Assembly (NCBI RefSeq): GCF_024764775.1
Contig: NZ_JALIGC010000030.1
Coordinates: forward strand, 1 to 64,000
DNA from: Scandinavium manionii
Lineage (GTDB): Bacteria; Pseudomonadota; Gammaproteobacteria; Enterobacterales; Enterobacteriaceae
DNA length: 64,000 nt
Reading direction: 5' to 3'
Shown here: positions 7,529 to 16,024 of the stretch, in pieces
Layout of the letters: the number at the start of each line of letters is the position of its first letter
Numbering within the stretch: the first letter of the stretch is position 1
Notes under the pieces: model-generated
Seen by the model: only the letters and a program-made list of their open reading frames with translations
What the model was told of the DNA's origin: nothing
Databases searched by the model: none
Program-made: the position numbers and the translations under genes

Positions 7529-8554
7529 ATGCGCTTAAATAAGAAAAATATAGAACGTTGTAAATCCCTGGAGATTGGTTTCAGTAATGATGGTCACGAA
7601 ATGAAGATGAGGGTCGATAAACTTAGCATCGTTCTGGATGTTATGTCTGAAACTGAACAGTATGATTACTTATCCAGAAAGTTCATGATTATGCCGAAAA
7701 GTACGTGGCGTAAATACAAAGTAGGTAGCATTAAACGTACCAGGCCGAATAATCCGTATAAGATGTTTTTTACTATTAGTAAAGGATCGAATATGTTGGC
7801 ACATATCAGCTTTAAACCATCCCGTAAAAATACAGGAGCTATTCGGCTTGACCTTCGGCCTCAATATATGACAGGGAAAGGCATGGATAACTTTATTAAC
7901 TGGCTTAATCAACGGCTCAATGGTCGTCTTATCCCACTGCTAGGTACTGCATGGGTAACACAGGTGGATGTTGCGTTAGATCTCTATGGGTGCAAGTTAA
8001 AAGATTATATTTGGGGAGCCCGTGGAGTGTCGGAATATAACAGTTATAACACAGTCGATGGATTACCTGGTATCCGCCTGGGCAGCCTCAGGTCTCCGAG
8101 GCATATGGGAGTCTATGAGAAAGTAGATATCAATGGTTCAGGCCTGCACTTTAATGATGATAGTGAATTCCTGGATATTGACATCGATAAATATCCTTCA
8201 TTTTTACGTATTGAAGCCCGTGTCAGGCCATGTGCTAAACCCGGAAGTAAGCGCAAAAAAGCATTAATGCTGAAGAAGTTGGACCTGATGCCCAACCCTT
8301 TTGAATATCTGCAAGTATATTCAACAAAACTGGAAGCACATCTGAATGTATATAAATCTATTTGGAATAAGCCCAAAAACAACACCATTAAGGCCTATAA
8401 AGAATTCACCCTTGGTGGGGTAAAAAAACAAAGGATTTCAAGGAAGATTGAAAGTATAATTAAAAAACATGAAGTGCAATTGTTTGACAGGGATGAGATA
8501 TGGGAATGGTGGGGTGAATGTGTGAAAAGGTTAGGGGTTTTAGTTGAAAAATAA
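7529..8554 (+). CDS. Rep_trans-like replication initiation protein, 341 aa
   Basis: The product has the scattered motifs of the rolling-circle initiators grouped as Rep_trans (plasmid and filamentous-phage Rep, including CTX RstA): a central TQVDVALDLYG strand (cf. T-R-x-D-x-A-x-D), then SLRSPRHMGVYEKV and FLRIEARVRP, matching the conserved R-x-Y-x-K and R-x-E blocks. A catalytic tyrosine is expected; candidates include Tyr in GVYEK, but I cannot assign it. The start ATG at 7529 follows GAGGAG. It is preceded by a hairpin/repeat region and followed by a strong terminator. Confidence 0.6.
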   Translation: MRLNKKNIERCKSLEIGFSNDGHEMKMRVDKLSIVLDVMSETEQYDYLSRKFMIMPKSTWRKYKVGSIKRTRPNNPYKMFFTISKGSNMLAHISFKPSRKNTGAIRLDLRPQYMTGKGMDNFINWLNQRLNGRLIPLLGTAWVTQVDVALDLYGCKLKDYIWGARGVSEYNSYNTVDGLPGIRLGSLRSPRHMGVYEKVDINGSGLHFNDDSEFLDIDIDKYPSFLRIEARVRPCAKPGSKRKKALMLKKLDLMPNPFEYLQVYSTKLEAHLNVYKSIWNKPKNNTIKAYKEFTLGGVKKQRISRKIESIIKKHEVQLFDRDEIWEWWGECVKRLGVLVEK

Positions 8555-8586
8555 GGTCCTGAATCCATATAGTTAAAATAGGCGCT

Positions 8587-8626
8587 GGAGAGCAGATGTT
8601 GGCATTGTCTGCTCTCCTTTTTTATT
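8587..8626 (+). terminator. rho-independent terminator after rep
   Basis: A perfect 10-bp stem, GGAGAGCAGA (8587-8596) with TCTGCTCTCC (8608-8617), is followed at once by a run of seven T. It closes the alpA-rep unit 33 bases after the rep stop. Confidence 0.9.
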
Positions 8627-8980
8627 ATTGACAATAAGGTATTGGAGTTACGAAATTCCTTACGAACTTCTTTCTGAATTTAATATATTAAAGCGGAAAA
8701 AAGTTTGTGATGGTTATTATATGTTGCACCAAGGTGCTGTGAGGTGCATGTTATGATATGTATATTGCTATGTGGCTATAATCTGGTGAATGCCAGGTGT
8801 GACATTTCAGAGTTATTCACGGGAAATCATCTTCCATCCCTTTCCAGATATACATTACTTAAGATTTTCCATGATTATACCAGAACTTACCTTTTTTAAT
8901 TAGCTATCAAAAAATGCATTTCAACGTAATTCATAGTTGCTGAGTATTTAAGAGCAACTTTGTTTTATACGGGGGTAAGT
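8627..8980. other. about 350 bp AT-rich leader of the polymerase-like gene
   Basis: No gene is supported. A small inversion, TGCACC/GGTGCA (around 8725-8745), lies in it. It probably carries the separate promoter of the following gene, because the strong terminator upstream cuts it off from rep. Confidence 0.4.
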
Positions 8981-10471
8981 ATGAAAGCATATTGCACAAA
9001 AAATAACATACTTGTGACAGAAAAGACATTGAAGGAATTTAAACAACTGGTCTTCAGTATCCCGCTGCGAGGTTGTAGAGACAATCGTTCTAAATATCGA
9101 TATTATTCCGCGATTGCAGTATTCTTGCAGCATCTTATTTGTAGCGCAACCGTCAGTAAACGAACTGAGAGGAAGTCGAGTTTTAAGGGTGATGATAAAT
9201 GGACACATTCTGTTCCTTTCCCTTATGAATTAGGAATAGACGTTGCTCCTGAAGTTTTCAGGCAATCACGGGACCTACCGTTTCAACGGGCGCTAGAGGA
9301 AATATACAAAAGAGGAATAATAAAGATAGTTTCAAAAAATATCTACATTAAAAAATGTCGGCAATTTGCTTTGTCGAAGGATTTTTTGCAGAAACTATTT
9401 CCCAATGATCGGGGTGAATACCTATTACAGTGCGACCGATACGCTTACCTGACGAACATCCATGGCAAACGTAGTGAACCGAAATCGTTAGAAAAATTAA
9501 TTGTTACTGCGCGAACAGGTCAGTGTAGGGCAAAGCACCATGTTTCTGAGAGGATAGTTAAGGACCGGGTATTCAGGGATACGGTTAAAAAAGTATATAG
9601 AAACATGGAAAGTATCTGCATTAACATTGATGCTCTCAGAGAATATTGTAATCAGCATCCGACCATCAAGAATATGGGTTATTATTATAACTTCATATCT
9701 CACATTATGAAGGTTGGTGCAGAGTTAGTAAGTGAAGCTCCATTTATTATAAAGTATCAACAGTCTTATAAAACAGCAATGCTGGGTGGCAGGTCTTTTG
9801 AGGTCGGAACCGGCTATCAATACCTTCCTTCTGAAATGAAGCGTACTTGCCTTTCATATGGGTATAATTATGATATTAAGAGTTGTCAGCTTGAAATTTT
9901 AAGAAGTGAGTTAAGTAATCTATCGTTATCAGATTCAAATCTGGCCAGTTTAGGAACCTGGTATATTTGTAATAATCTTAAGATAGGAGAGGAGTCTGTG
10001 AAAGAAATCAGATTCTCTACAATCTTCAATTGTGGGCAAGTCAGCTTGTCGCCCAAATCAACTATATACAAAAAATTGTCTATAAAGCTTGGAGAGAAAA
10101 AAGCGAGAAGGGTGCTAGAACGCTGGAAAGAACTAATGAAGCCATTATGTAAAGACCTCGATGTTTTGGTCGATTATTATTTGTCTACGGGGAGGAATAA
10201 TCGGGAGTATGGGCTTTATGTGAGAAATGCGGTGGGACAAAACTTTAACTGTACTTATAACGAGGATGGCAAAAGATGGCAAACGTTGCAAATGCGCCGT
10301 AAGTTGCTTGCACATATGATTCAGGGGCTGGAGAGCAAAGCGGTGTATGATTTTGTGATTTCGCATGAAGGCGTCTGCGCTCTGGAGCATGATGGATTTG
10401 TTAGTTGTAGAAAAATTAATATTACTAAGGACTGGAAACATCCATATCTGCGACTTGCACTGAAATACTGA
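8981..10471 (+). CDS. family-A polymerase-like protein, 496 aa
   Basis: The C-terminal ~210 residues carry, in the right order and spacing, the palm motifs of family-A polymerases (numbered from an upstream in-frame start at 8960). Motif A: YNYDIKSCQLEILRSEL, with Asp305 (cf. D-Y-S-Q-I-E-L-R). A motif B-like block: KEIRFSTIFNCGQ, 348-360, with Lys/Arg and Gly as in K-x-x-x-F-G. A QG helix: RRKLLAHMIQGLESKAVYDF, 446-465 (cf. QGTAAD-I-K). Motif C: ALEHDGFVS, with His477-Asp478 (cf. VHDE). The N-terminal ~290 residues show no 3'-5' exonuclease motifs and may hold a primase or template-binding domain. ATG 8981 follows GGGGGTAAG and is preferred. Known family-A enzymes are not typical of islands this small; a replicative or protective role is inferred. 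Confidence 0.6.
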   Translation: MKAYCTKNNILVTEKTLKEFKQLVFSIPLRGCRDNRSKYRYYSAIAVFLQHLICSATVSKRTERKSSFKGDDKWTHSVPFPYELGIDVAPEVFRQSRDLPFQRALEEIYKRGIIKIVSKNIYIKKCRQFALSKDFLQKLFPNDRGEYLLQCDRYAYLTNIHGKRSEPKSLEKLIVTARTGQCRAKHHVSERIVKDRVFRDTVKKVYRNMESICINIDALREYCNQHPTIKNMGYYYNFISHIMKVGAELVSEAPFIIKYQQSYKTAMLGGRSFEVGTGYQYLPSEMKRTCLSYGYNYDIKSCQLEILRSELSNLSLSDSNLASLGTWYICNNLKIGEESVKEIRFSTIFNCGQVSLSPKSTIYKKLSIKLGEKKARRVLERWKELMKPLCKDLDVLVDYYLSTGRNNREYGLYVRNAVGQNFNCTYNEDGKRWQTLQMRRKLLAHMIQGLESKAVYDFVISHEGVCALEHDGFVSCRKINITKDWKHPYLRLALKY

Positions 10472-10578
10472 TTGCTGGGTTAATGCTGTATCGGATTTGT
10501 TCTTCATTGCGAAACAGTTTTAAAACAGAGATGAAAACCATGGCATGGCCCGGGAGTTTGTAATGAAAATTGTCTCTC

Positions 10579-10620
10579 TGCCTGTTTTTGATAAGTTAAC
10601 TTCATTAACGAAGACAGGCA
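10579..10620. repeat. small inverted repeat downstream of the polymerase-like gene
   Basis: TGCCTGT (10579-10585) pairs with ACAGGCA (10614-10620), and an inner GTTAA/TTAAC pair can extend the fold. There is no T-run, so it is not a standard terminator. Confidence 0.4.
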
Positions 10621-10702
10621 AATTATGGACGACAAGAAACTTAAAGCCCCACTACATCCCCCGTATCGCCGCGCTGGTCTATCACTATAGAAGGAACAAG
10701 AA

Positions 10703-10929
10703 ATGACACGCTGTTACCGTACCAACCGCACGATGAAAGCCCGTCTTAATCGGGGATCTGGGCATACGCGTCGTAATATCGAAGTTAACGCCGCCCGATC
10801 GATCCTTCAGCTGGTGCTTTTGCCGATTACTACGCCTTTTATGCTGATTGGTTGGTGAAGAGCAAGCGGCAGGCGGTAGCCGCTGAGAAGGTTGCAGCCG
10901 TCGCTATTCCGTATGGTGTCCGTACCTAG
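10703..10929 (+). pseudogene. small frameshifted gene, ~75 aa if restored
   Basis: The ATG at 10703 follows AAGGA and opens a basic product (MTRCYRTNRTMKARLNRGSG, then HTRRNIEVNAARS). The open frame ends at 10858 with unlike sequence, while the neighbouring frame from about 10800 reads smoothly IDPSAGAFADYYAFYADWLV and on to a TAG at 10927-10929 with good coding character. One frameshift near 10795-10812 would join them. A 21-codon frame at 10625-10690 lies just upstream. Neither is recognised. Confidence 0.4.
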
Positions 10930-11026
10930 CACTGAACTGCCCAATATTGACTTCAGGCAGCTATGAGCGAGCAGCGGATGTTTAGCTTGCAGTATGATGG
11001 TGGCAATATTGCAATATTTATTGGGA

Positions 11027-11413
11027 TTATACCCACGCCTTGTTTTGGATAACCACCCTATATCCGTCGAGGTCAACAAATGTCCTTCCGTTGGCATCCC
11101 AGTAAGGATTGAATGACTTTGTCATTCTAAAGCCAGCGTCGATCATCCTTTCGCAGGCACGTCCCCATTCTTTTTCTTCAGAGTAATAAAGAACGAGTAA
11201 ATCCTCTTCTGTGTGCAAAGGTTGAACTGGATGGTTTTGGCAAAAGGTGAACTCTATGTGCCAATCTAAGTCTCCCCGCCCTAACATTATTCCATTGAAA
11301 CCCTCATGATCGTTGAATTCAGCAATTTTATGTAGACCCAACCCCTGGCTGTACATCAGAAAAGACCTTTCAAGATTGGTGACGGGTTTGGCAATACGCA
11401 TATGAGTAAACAT
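11027..11413 (-). CDS. VOC (glyoxalase/bleomycin-resistance fold) protein, 128 aa
   Basis: The order of beta-alpha-beta-beta-beta units is that of the vicinal oxygen chelate fold: MRIAKPVTNLERSFLMYSQG opens the first half, DLDWHIEFTFC supplies the first metal-position His, and NGRTFVDLDGYRVVIQNKAW is the usual C-terminal strand (F-x-D-P-D-G-x-x-x-x). The Pro of the canonical DPDG is Leu here. Its substrate cannot be told from sequence. The ATG at 11411-11413 has GGAG seven bases upstream. It stands alone between two stretches of unassigned DNA. Confidence 0.85.
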   Translation of the reverse strand: MFTHMRIAKPVTNLERSFLMYSQGLGLHKIAEFNDHEGFNGIMLGRGDLDWHIEFTFCQNHPVQPLHTEEDLLVLYYSEEKEWGRACERMIDAGFRMTKSFNPYWDANGRTFVDLDGYRVVIQNKAWV

Positions 11414-11524
11414 CCGGGTTCTCCAGAGGAAGATACTGCTTTAATGTTGAAATCCCGCCTGAGTTTACATGTGATTATGCATTTCATTTGTCAAGAAGAG
11501 CCTCCGAGATATCCTGCTTCGACT

Positions 11525-11564
11525 TGCTTCCAGTCCGCTCCTGGCACGGAGCGGACTGGAAGCA
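11525..11564. repeat. perfect 17-bp inverted repeat, 6-base loop
   Basis: TGCTTCCAGTCCGCTCC (11525-11541) and its exact complement (11548-11564) flank the loop TGGCAC. There is no T-run on either side, so it is not a plain terminator. Part of the left flank repeats TGCTTC twice (11516-11521 and 11525-11530). It could be a mobile palindromic repeat, an att-site relic or a protein-binding site. Confidence 0.75.
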
Positions 11565-11664
11565 CGATCATGAAGTCCACTGTGAGCGAACTACGGACAT
11601 TCCTCTTGTCGAAGTCATCAATTAATCGATATTAACCTTGGCGATTCATCATTTCCACGATGTA

Positions 11665-11817
11665 TTATAATTTCATTTCCGGATACGCTTCAACGTAACT
11701 CCAACGTATGGTTTCCATGTTGAACAGGATGTTCACCGCGTCGCCATCTTAAATGATGTAATCTTTGTCTTCGGCGTCGGCGATTTTACGTACGGTCTTT
11801 ATATAAGGATTCTTTTC
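11665..11817 (-). pseudogene. decayed fragment resembling the YchF C-terminal (TGS) end
   Basis: On the reverse strand an interrupted frame reads IADAEDKDYII, an in-frame TAA, then DGDAVNILFNMETIRW and a stop at 11665. The KDYI-x-DGD-x-x-N-x-LFN pattern is close to the C-terminus of the GTPase YchF (KDYIVKDGDVMNFLFN). Only about 50 codons are present and one internal stop is seen, so it is a relic at best. Confidence 0.35.
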
Positions 11818-12515
11818 GGAATATCCAAATAATTAATTCACCCTGCCCACAAAAATAAGATGCATGAAATGTAGAGGATGCTTACCCCTGTAATTTGTAA
11901 TGGTTATTGTTCTGCCGCTTCGTTGCTTCCGCCCCTCCTTATTTCTGGCAGGTTGCTTTCACTGGTTAAATTGCGTTTTCCGAAATGAAACGGTTGTTTA
12001 AGGACCTTTTCACTCCTTATCATTTCATCCAAAGAAGTGAAGATAACCAGATTTTTATTATGAATTTTTAATGTTTTGTATGTGATAACACTGTTGAAAC
12101 TGAAATGTTCATGCTAATAATCAGCCTTTTTAGGGGGGGCTTGGATCTTTAGGGCGGCTGATTAATTAAAAAGGCATTGTTGTTAACTCTTTAGCAATAA
12201 CCAGCAGGCTGTCTACACGGCGAAACCGTCGAAAGCAGAGGTATAACAAAGAAAATATATTGTCAATGTGGAGACCGTGCTGGTCTCCCTTGCATTCTAC
12301 ATTGATCTGTTGATGGTTGAATTGTCTGCTATATTTTCAAAAACAGTCTCTCTTTCTGATGAAAAGGTTTCATCAGGTCTCGGCTGGCATTTTCTAATGG
12401 GGTGTAATTCCCCTGATTTTATTATGGATAAATAAAGTAATGGATTATTGGGCATCGCTGATGACCAGGCCATTATGCGTTGCGTTAGGTTTCACTCAAT
12501 GACCGGGGATACAGA
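11818..12515. other. about 700 bp non-coding leader region before the AspT genes
   Basis: No gene is supported. It contains a run of G (about 12132-12139) and a 7-bp hairpin, GGAGACC (12270-12276) with GGTCTCC (12282-12288), not followed by T. The GC content is lower than in the aspT genes. The promoter of the aspT-aspD operon should lie here; the ribosome binding site GGGGATAC at 12503-12510 is clear. Confidence 0.45.
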
Positions 12516-14213
12516 ATGTTGGGTACTTTGATCGCCGACGTCACACATGCGTTGCAGACGACTCCAGGACTGGCGATTTTTCTGGCCCTGACATTTGGCT
12601 ATGGGATTGGTCAAATACGCCTTGGGCCAATTCAGCTCGGTGGCGTCTGCGGCACCCTCATCGCAGCCTTGTTGATTGGACAGCTGAATATTCCGGTAGA
12701 GTCGGGGATTAAGAATGTGTTTTTTATGTTGTTTATCTTCGCTTTGGGTTACAGCGGCGGCCCACAGTTCTTTGCCAATCTGAACGCCAGAGGCCTGCAG
12801 TTGGGCATTTTTTGCCTGATTGAAGTGGTGGCGGTGCTGGCTCTGGTGCTGGCCGCTACTGTCGTTATGCAGCTGGACCCCGGTACCGCGGCAGGGATGA
12901 TGGCCGGGGCCGCGACCGAGTCAGCCGTGGTGGGTACCGCGACGGATGCGATTTCGCGTCTCGACCTGCCTGCCCACGAAATCATTCGATTGCAGGGTAA
13001 TGTGGTGACGGCGTATTCCATTACCTATATCTGCGGCCTGATCACTATCGTGATTGTTACCAGCCAACTGTTTCCGCTTCTCCTGCGTATTAATTTGCGC
13101 AAAGAGGCCGATAAACTGTGGGTGATCATGGGCGGACGCATTGAAACCGAAGGGGTTTCTGCTCTGCCTGCCGTCGTCGGGCGCGCTTACATTGTTGAAG
13201 GGGGAGCAGGGTATACCGTTTCCTCGATCCTGACAAAACTGGGACAGCAAAGCAGTATTATCCGCGTCCAACGCCATGGGCGGCAGGTGGCATTGTCGCC
13301 GGGGCTCAAGCTACGCCGTGGCGATGAAGTACTGGTGGTGGGCTATCGCGGGTCAATGATTGATATCTCGAAGATGCTTGGCAGGGAAATGCCCGATACC
13401 ACGTCGCTGAGCGTTGCGCTTGATACTTACAAGGTTGTCCTCCTTGCACCCGCGATGTTTAACCAGCCGCTTCAGACCCTGACGTTACCTCCAGGGGTGC
13501 ATGTCGCCTCCATTCAGCGGGGCGATGCCACTTTGCCCGCGCTGCCCGGCACGCTGATGCAGAAACACGATATCTTGCAGGTTTACGACGCAAGTACCGG
13601 CGGTGGTCGCACGTCAGCCCCGCAGCTGGGTGTGATTGGTAAGCTGCTGCCAGACAAACTGGCCAGCAATCTCGGCATCGCCGGGGTGGCGATTGCAGTG
13701 GGCACCATTCTGGGCGGTTTTACTCTTAAAATTGGCGGCATTCCTTTCTCCGCCGGTACCGGTGGCGGCGTGCTGGTAGTCGGCTTGATTCTCGGCTGGT
13801 ATCACGCCCGACGCGCCGACTTACATACGGTCAATTCAGATGCACTGTCGCTGCTTAAAGACCTCGGCCTGGCCGGGTTCATTGCCGGTGTCGGCCTGTC
13901 GTCTGGACCACAGGCGCTGGCGCTGATTGAGCAATACGGCTTCACCTTGCCTGTCCTTGGGGTCGCTATTGCGATCATTCCCGCCTCGATCTCCCTGATG
14001 GTCGGTCATTTCTGGCTAAAACTCAGCCCACCCGTTTTATTAGGCGCTATCGCCGGGCAACAGTGCAGTACACCGGCACTGAGTGCGATTCAGAATGCGT
14101 GTGGAAACTCTACCCCCCTGCTGGGTTATACCATCACCTATGCAATTTCGAACGTCGTGCTGCCATTGATGGGGCCGTTGATTGTCGGGCTGGCGAGTTC
14201 GCTCCAGCCTTAA
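12516..14213 (+). CDS. aspT: AspT-type aspartate:alanine antiporter, first copy, 565 aa
   Basis: It belongs to the aspartate:alanine exchanger family. An N-terminal five-helix Asp-Al_Ex domain (to about residue 185, with GMMAGAATESAVVGTATDAI) and a C-terminal one (from about 385, with GTGGGVLVVGLILGW and GQQCSTPALSAIQNACGN) flank two cytosolic TrkA_C/RCK-like domains (about 205-370, with RRGDEVLVVGYRGSMID). Lactobacillus/Tetragenococcus AspT swaps aspartate in for alanine out. A second antiporter gene and an aspartate decarboxylase gene follow in the same direction, which supports that substrate pair over the related YidE/YbjL permeases. It is only moderately like its neighbour, so the two copies are not a recent duplication. 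Confidence 0.9.
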   Translation: MLGTLIADVTHALQTTPGLAIFLALTFGYGIGQIRLGPIQLGGVCGTLIAALLIGQLNIPVESGIKNVFFMLFIFALGYSGGPQFFANLNARGLQLGIFCLIEVVAVLALVLAATVVMQLDPGTAAGMMAGAATESAVVGTATDAISRLDLPAHEIIRLQGNVVTAYSITYICGLITIVIVTSQLFPLLLRINLRKEADKLWVIMGGRIETEGVSALPAVVGRAYIVEGGAGYTVSSILTKLGQQSSIIRVQRHGRQVALSPGLKLRRGDEVLVVGYRGSMIDISKMLGREMPDTTSLSVALDTYKVVLLAPAMFNQPLQTLTLPPGVHVASIQRGDATLPALPGTLMQKHDILQVYDASTGGGRTSAPQLGVIGKLLPDKLASNLGIAGVAIAVGTILGGFTLKIGGIPFSAGTGGGVLVVGLILGWYHARRADLHTVNSDALSLLKDLGLAGFIAGVGLSSGPQALALIEQYGFTLPVLGVAIAIIPASISLMVGHFWLKLSPPVLLGAIAGQQCSTPALSAIQNACGNSTPLLGYTITYAISNVVLPLMGPLIVGLASSLQP

Positions 14214-14253
14214 TGGTGTCAGGACTATTTTTCTATGTAACTGAGGTTAACCC

Positions 14254-15939
14254 ATGAACTGGTTGCACGATTTGTTTCAAAAGTCTCCCGAGATCGCACT
14301 GTTCTTCTCGATCGCTGCCGGGTATTACATCGGCAAGATTAAATTTGGGAAGTTTCAGTTAGGTGGGGTAGCAGGCTCGTTACTGGTGGCCGTGTTAGTT
14401 AGCCAGGTCGGGGTTCAAATTGATCCCGAAGTGAAATCCGTGATGTTTGCCCTGTTTATTTATGCCGTGGGGTATGAGAGCGGACCAGATTTCTTCCGTT
14501 CACTGGGTAAACAATCCATTAAAGAGATCGTTCTCGCTGTTGTTCTTGCTGTCACCGGCCTGCTCACTGTGGTGGTGTTAGCCCGTTGGTTTGATCTGGA
14601 TAAAGGTCTGGCCGCCGGGGTTGCTGCGGGAGCTCTGACCCAGTCAGCGATCATTGGTACGGCGGGTGACGCAATTACCAAATTGGGCCTCGGGGCCGAT
14701 GAGGTTCAGCGCCTGCAAGGGAATGTGGCCATTGGCTACGCCGTGACCTACGTGTTCGGATCATTCGGCGCCATTCTGGTGTGTGTGAACCTTCTGCCTA
14801 AATTTATGGGCCGAAGCATTAAAGAAGATGCTCTGAAAGCCGAGAACGAAATTCAGGCCGGGGCAAATGTTTTTGGACCAGGTCAGGAAGCGGCTGCACC
14901 TGATTTAGTGGGCAGGATTTTCAAGTTACCTGCCAGCACCGCGACTTCCGTCCAGGCGCTCGAAAACAACACCGAGGTGCCTATCACCATTGAGCGTGTT
15001 AAGCGCGATAAGCAAATTCTCGAGCCGAGCCCAGATATGCAGTTACTGCCTGGCGATATCGTGCTGGTGGTGGGGCGTCGTAACGCAGTGGTCTCCGTTG
15101 CCGATAAATTAGGCAAGGAGATGCACGACGAAGAAGGCATGGAATTGACCATGCAGCGCCGGGATGTGGTGATCACCAACAAGACGCTCGATAAAAGGGC
15201 GTTTGGCGAGATTCGGGCGGAAGTGGCACACGATGTGCGTCACGGCGTGTATGTCTCGCAGATTTCGCGTCAGGGTAAAATTTTGCCGCTGGAGCCGGAA
15301 ACTGAGCTGGCGTTGGGCGATATGGTCACCGTGTTTGGCGCGGAGAATGACGTTAAACGCGTAGTAGACCTGGTCGGCCATGCCATTGTGCCGAGTGCCA
15401 AGACAGACTTCGTTTATATGGGGGCAGGTCTGGTGGTCGGTCTATTGGTCGGTATGCTCACCGCAAAAATCGGTTCTATTCCACTGACCCTCGGCAGTGG
15501 CGGCGGCGCATTGCTGTCTGGCTTGTTGTTCGGTTGGTTCCGTTCTCGTCGTCAGTCGTTCGGTTATATGCCTTCTGGTGCCGTACAAATCCTGAAAGAT
15601 CTGGGCCTGGCTGCGTTTGTGGTCGTAGTGGGGATTTCTTCTGGCCTGCAAGCGGTACAAACCGTCGAGAGTCAGGGTCTGAAACTTCTCATTATCGGTG
15701 TCGTGGTGACGATCCTGCCGTTAATCCTCACCATGTTGTTTGGCCGCTATGTCCTTCGCTACAACAACACCGCCATTTTTGCCGGGGCGCTGAGTGGTAC
15801 GCGCAGTGCTAACCCTGCCTTTGGTGAAATTCTTGATAAAGCTGAAAACTCAGTCCCAACCGTTCCTTTTGCCATCACTTACGCCCTCGCCAACGTCTTT
15901 TTGACATTGCTGGGGCCGCTGGTGATCGCATTGGTTTAA
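14254..15939 (+). CDS. aspT: AspT-type aspartate:alanine antiporter, second copy, 561 aa
   Basis: It has the same layout as the gene before it: an Asp-Al_Ex half (to about 190, GVAAGALTQSAIIGTAGDAI), two TrkA_C-like domains (about 205-370, LLPGDIVLVVGRRNAVVSVA and LALGDMVTVFGAENDVKRVV), and a second membrane half (SGGGALLSGLLFGWFRSRRQ and SGTRSANPAFGEILDKAENS). It starts 40 bases after the first copy, and aspD follows after 85 bases, so the three are probably one operon. This copy is nearer in overall feel to characterised AspT; whether the two differ in substrate or form a hetero-oligomer is unknown. Confidence 0.9.
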   Translation: MNWLHDLFQKSPEIALFFSIAAGYYIGKIKFGKFQLGGVAGSLLVAVLVSQVGVQIDPEVKSVMFALFIYAVGYESGPDFFRSLGKQSIKEIVLAVVLAVTGLLTVVVLARWFDLDKGLAAGVAAGALTQSAIIGTAGDAITKLGLGADEVQRLQGNVAIGYAVTYVFGSFGAILVCVNLLPKFMGRSIKEDALKAENEIQAGANVFGPGQEAAAPDLVGRIFKLPASTATSVQALENNTEVPITIERVKRDKQILEPSPDMQLLPGDIVLVVGRRNAVVSVADKLGKEMHDEEGMELTMQRRDVVITNKTLDKRAFGEIRAEVAHDVRHGVYVSQISRQGKILPLEPETELALGDMVTVFGAENDVKRVVDLVGHAIVPSAKTDFVYMGAGLVVGLLVGMLTAKIGSIPLTLGSGGGALLSGLLFGWFRSRRQSFGYMPSGAVQILKDLGLAAFVVVVGISSGLQAVQTVESQGLKLLIIGVVVTILPLILTMLFGRYVLRYNNTAIFAGALSGTRSANPAFGEILDKAENSVPTVPFAITYALANVFLTLLGPLVIALV

Positions 15940-16024
15940 AGACGTCTCGTCATACAAGGTCGCCAGCCCCTAGCACCGCGGGCTGGCAATTTAATCTGTT
16001 AATGATTCAGTAAGGAGTAGTGAC

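Noticed and set aside
10807..11097. Reverse 96-codon frame
   Set aside because: It overlaps the end of the VOC gene and the small frameshifted gene, and has no recognisable motif.
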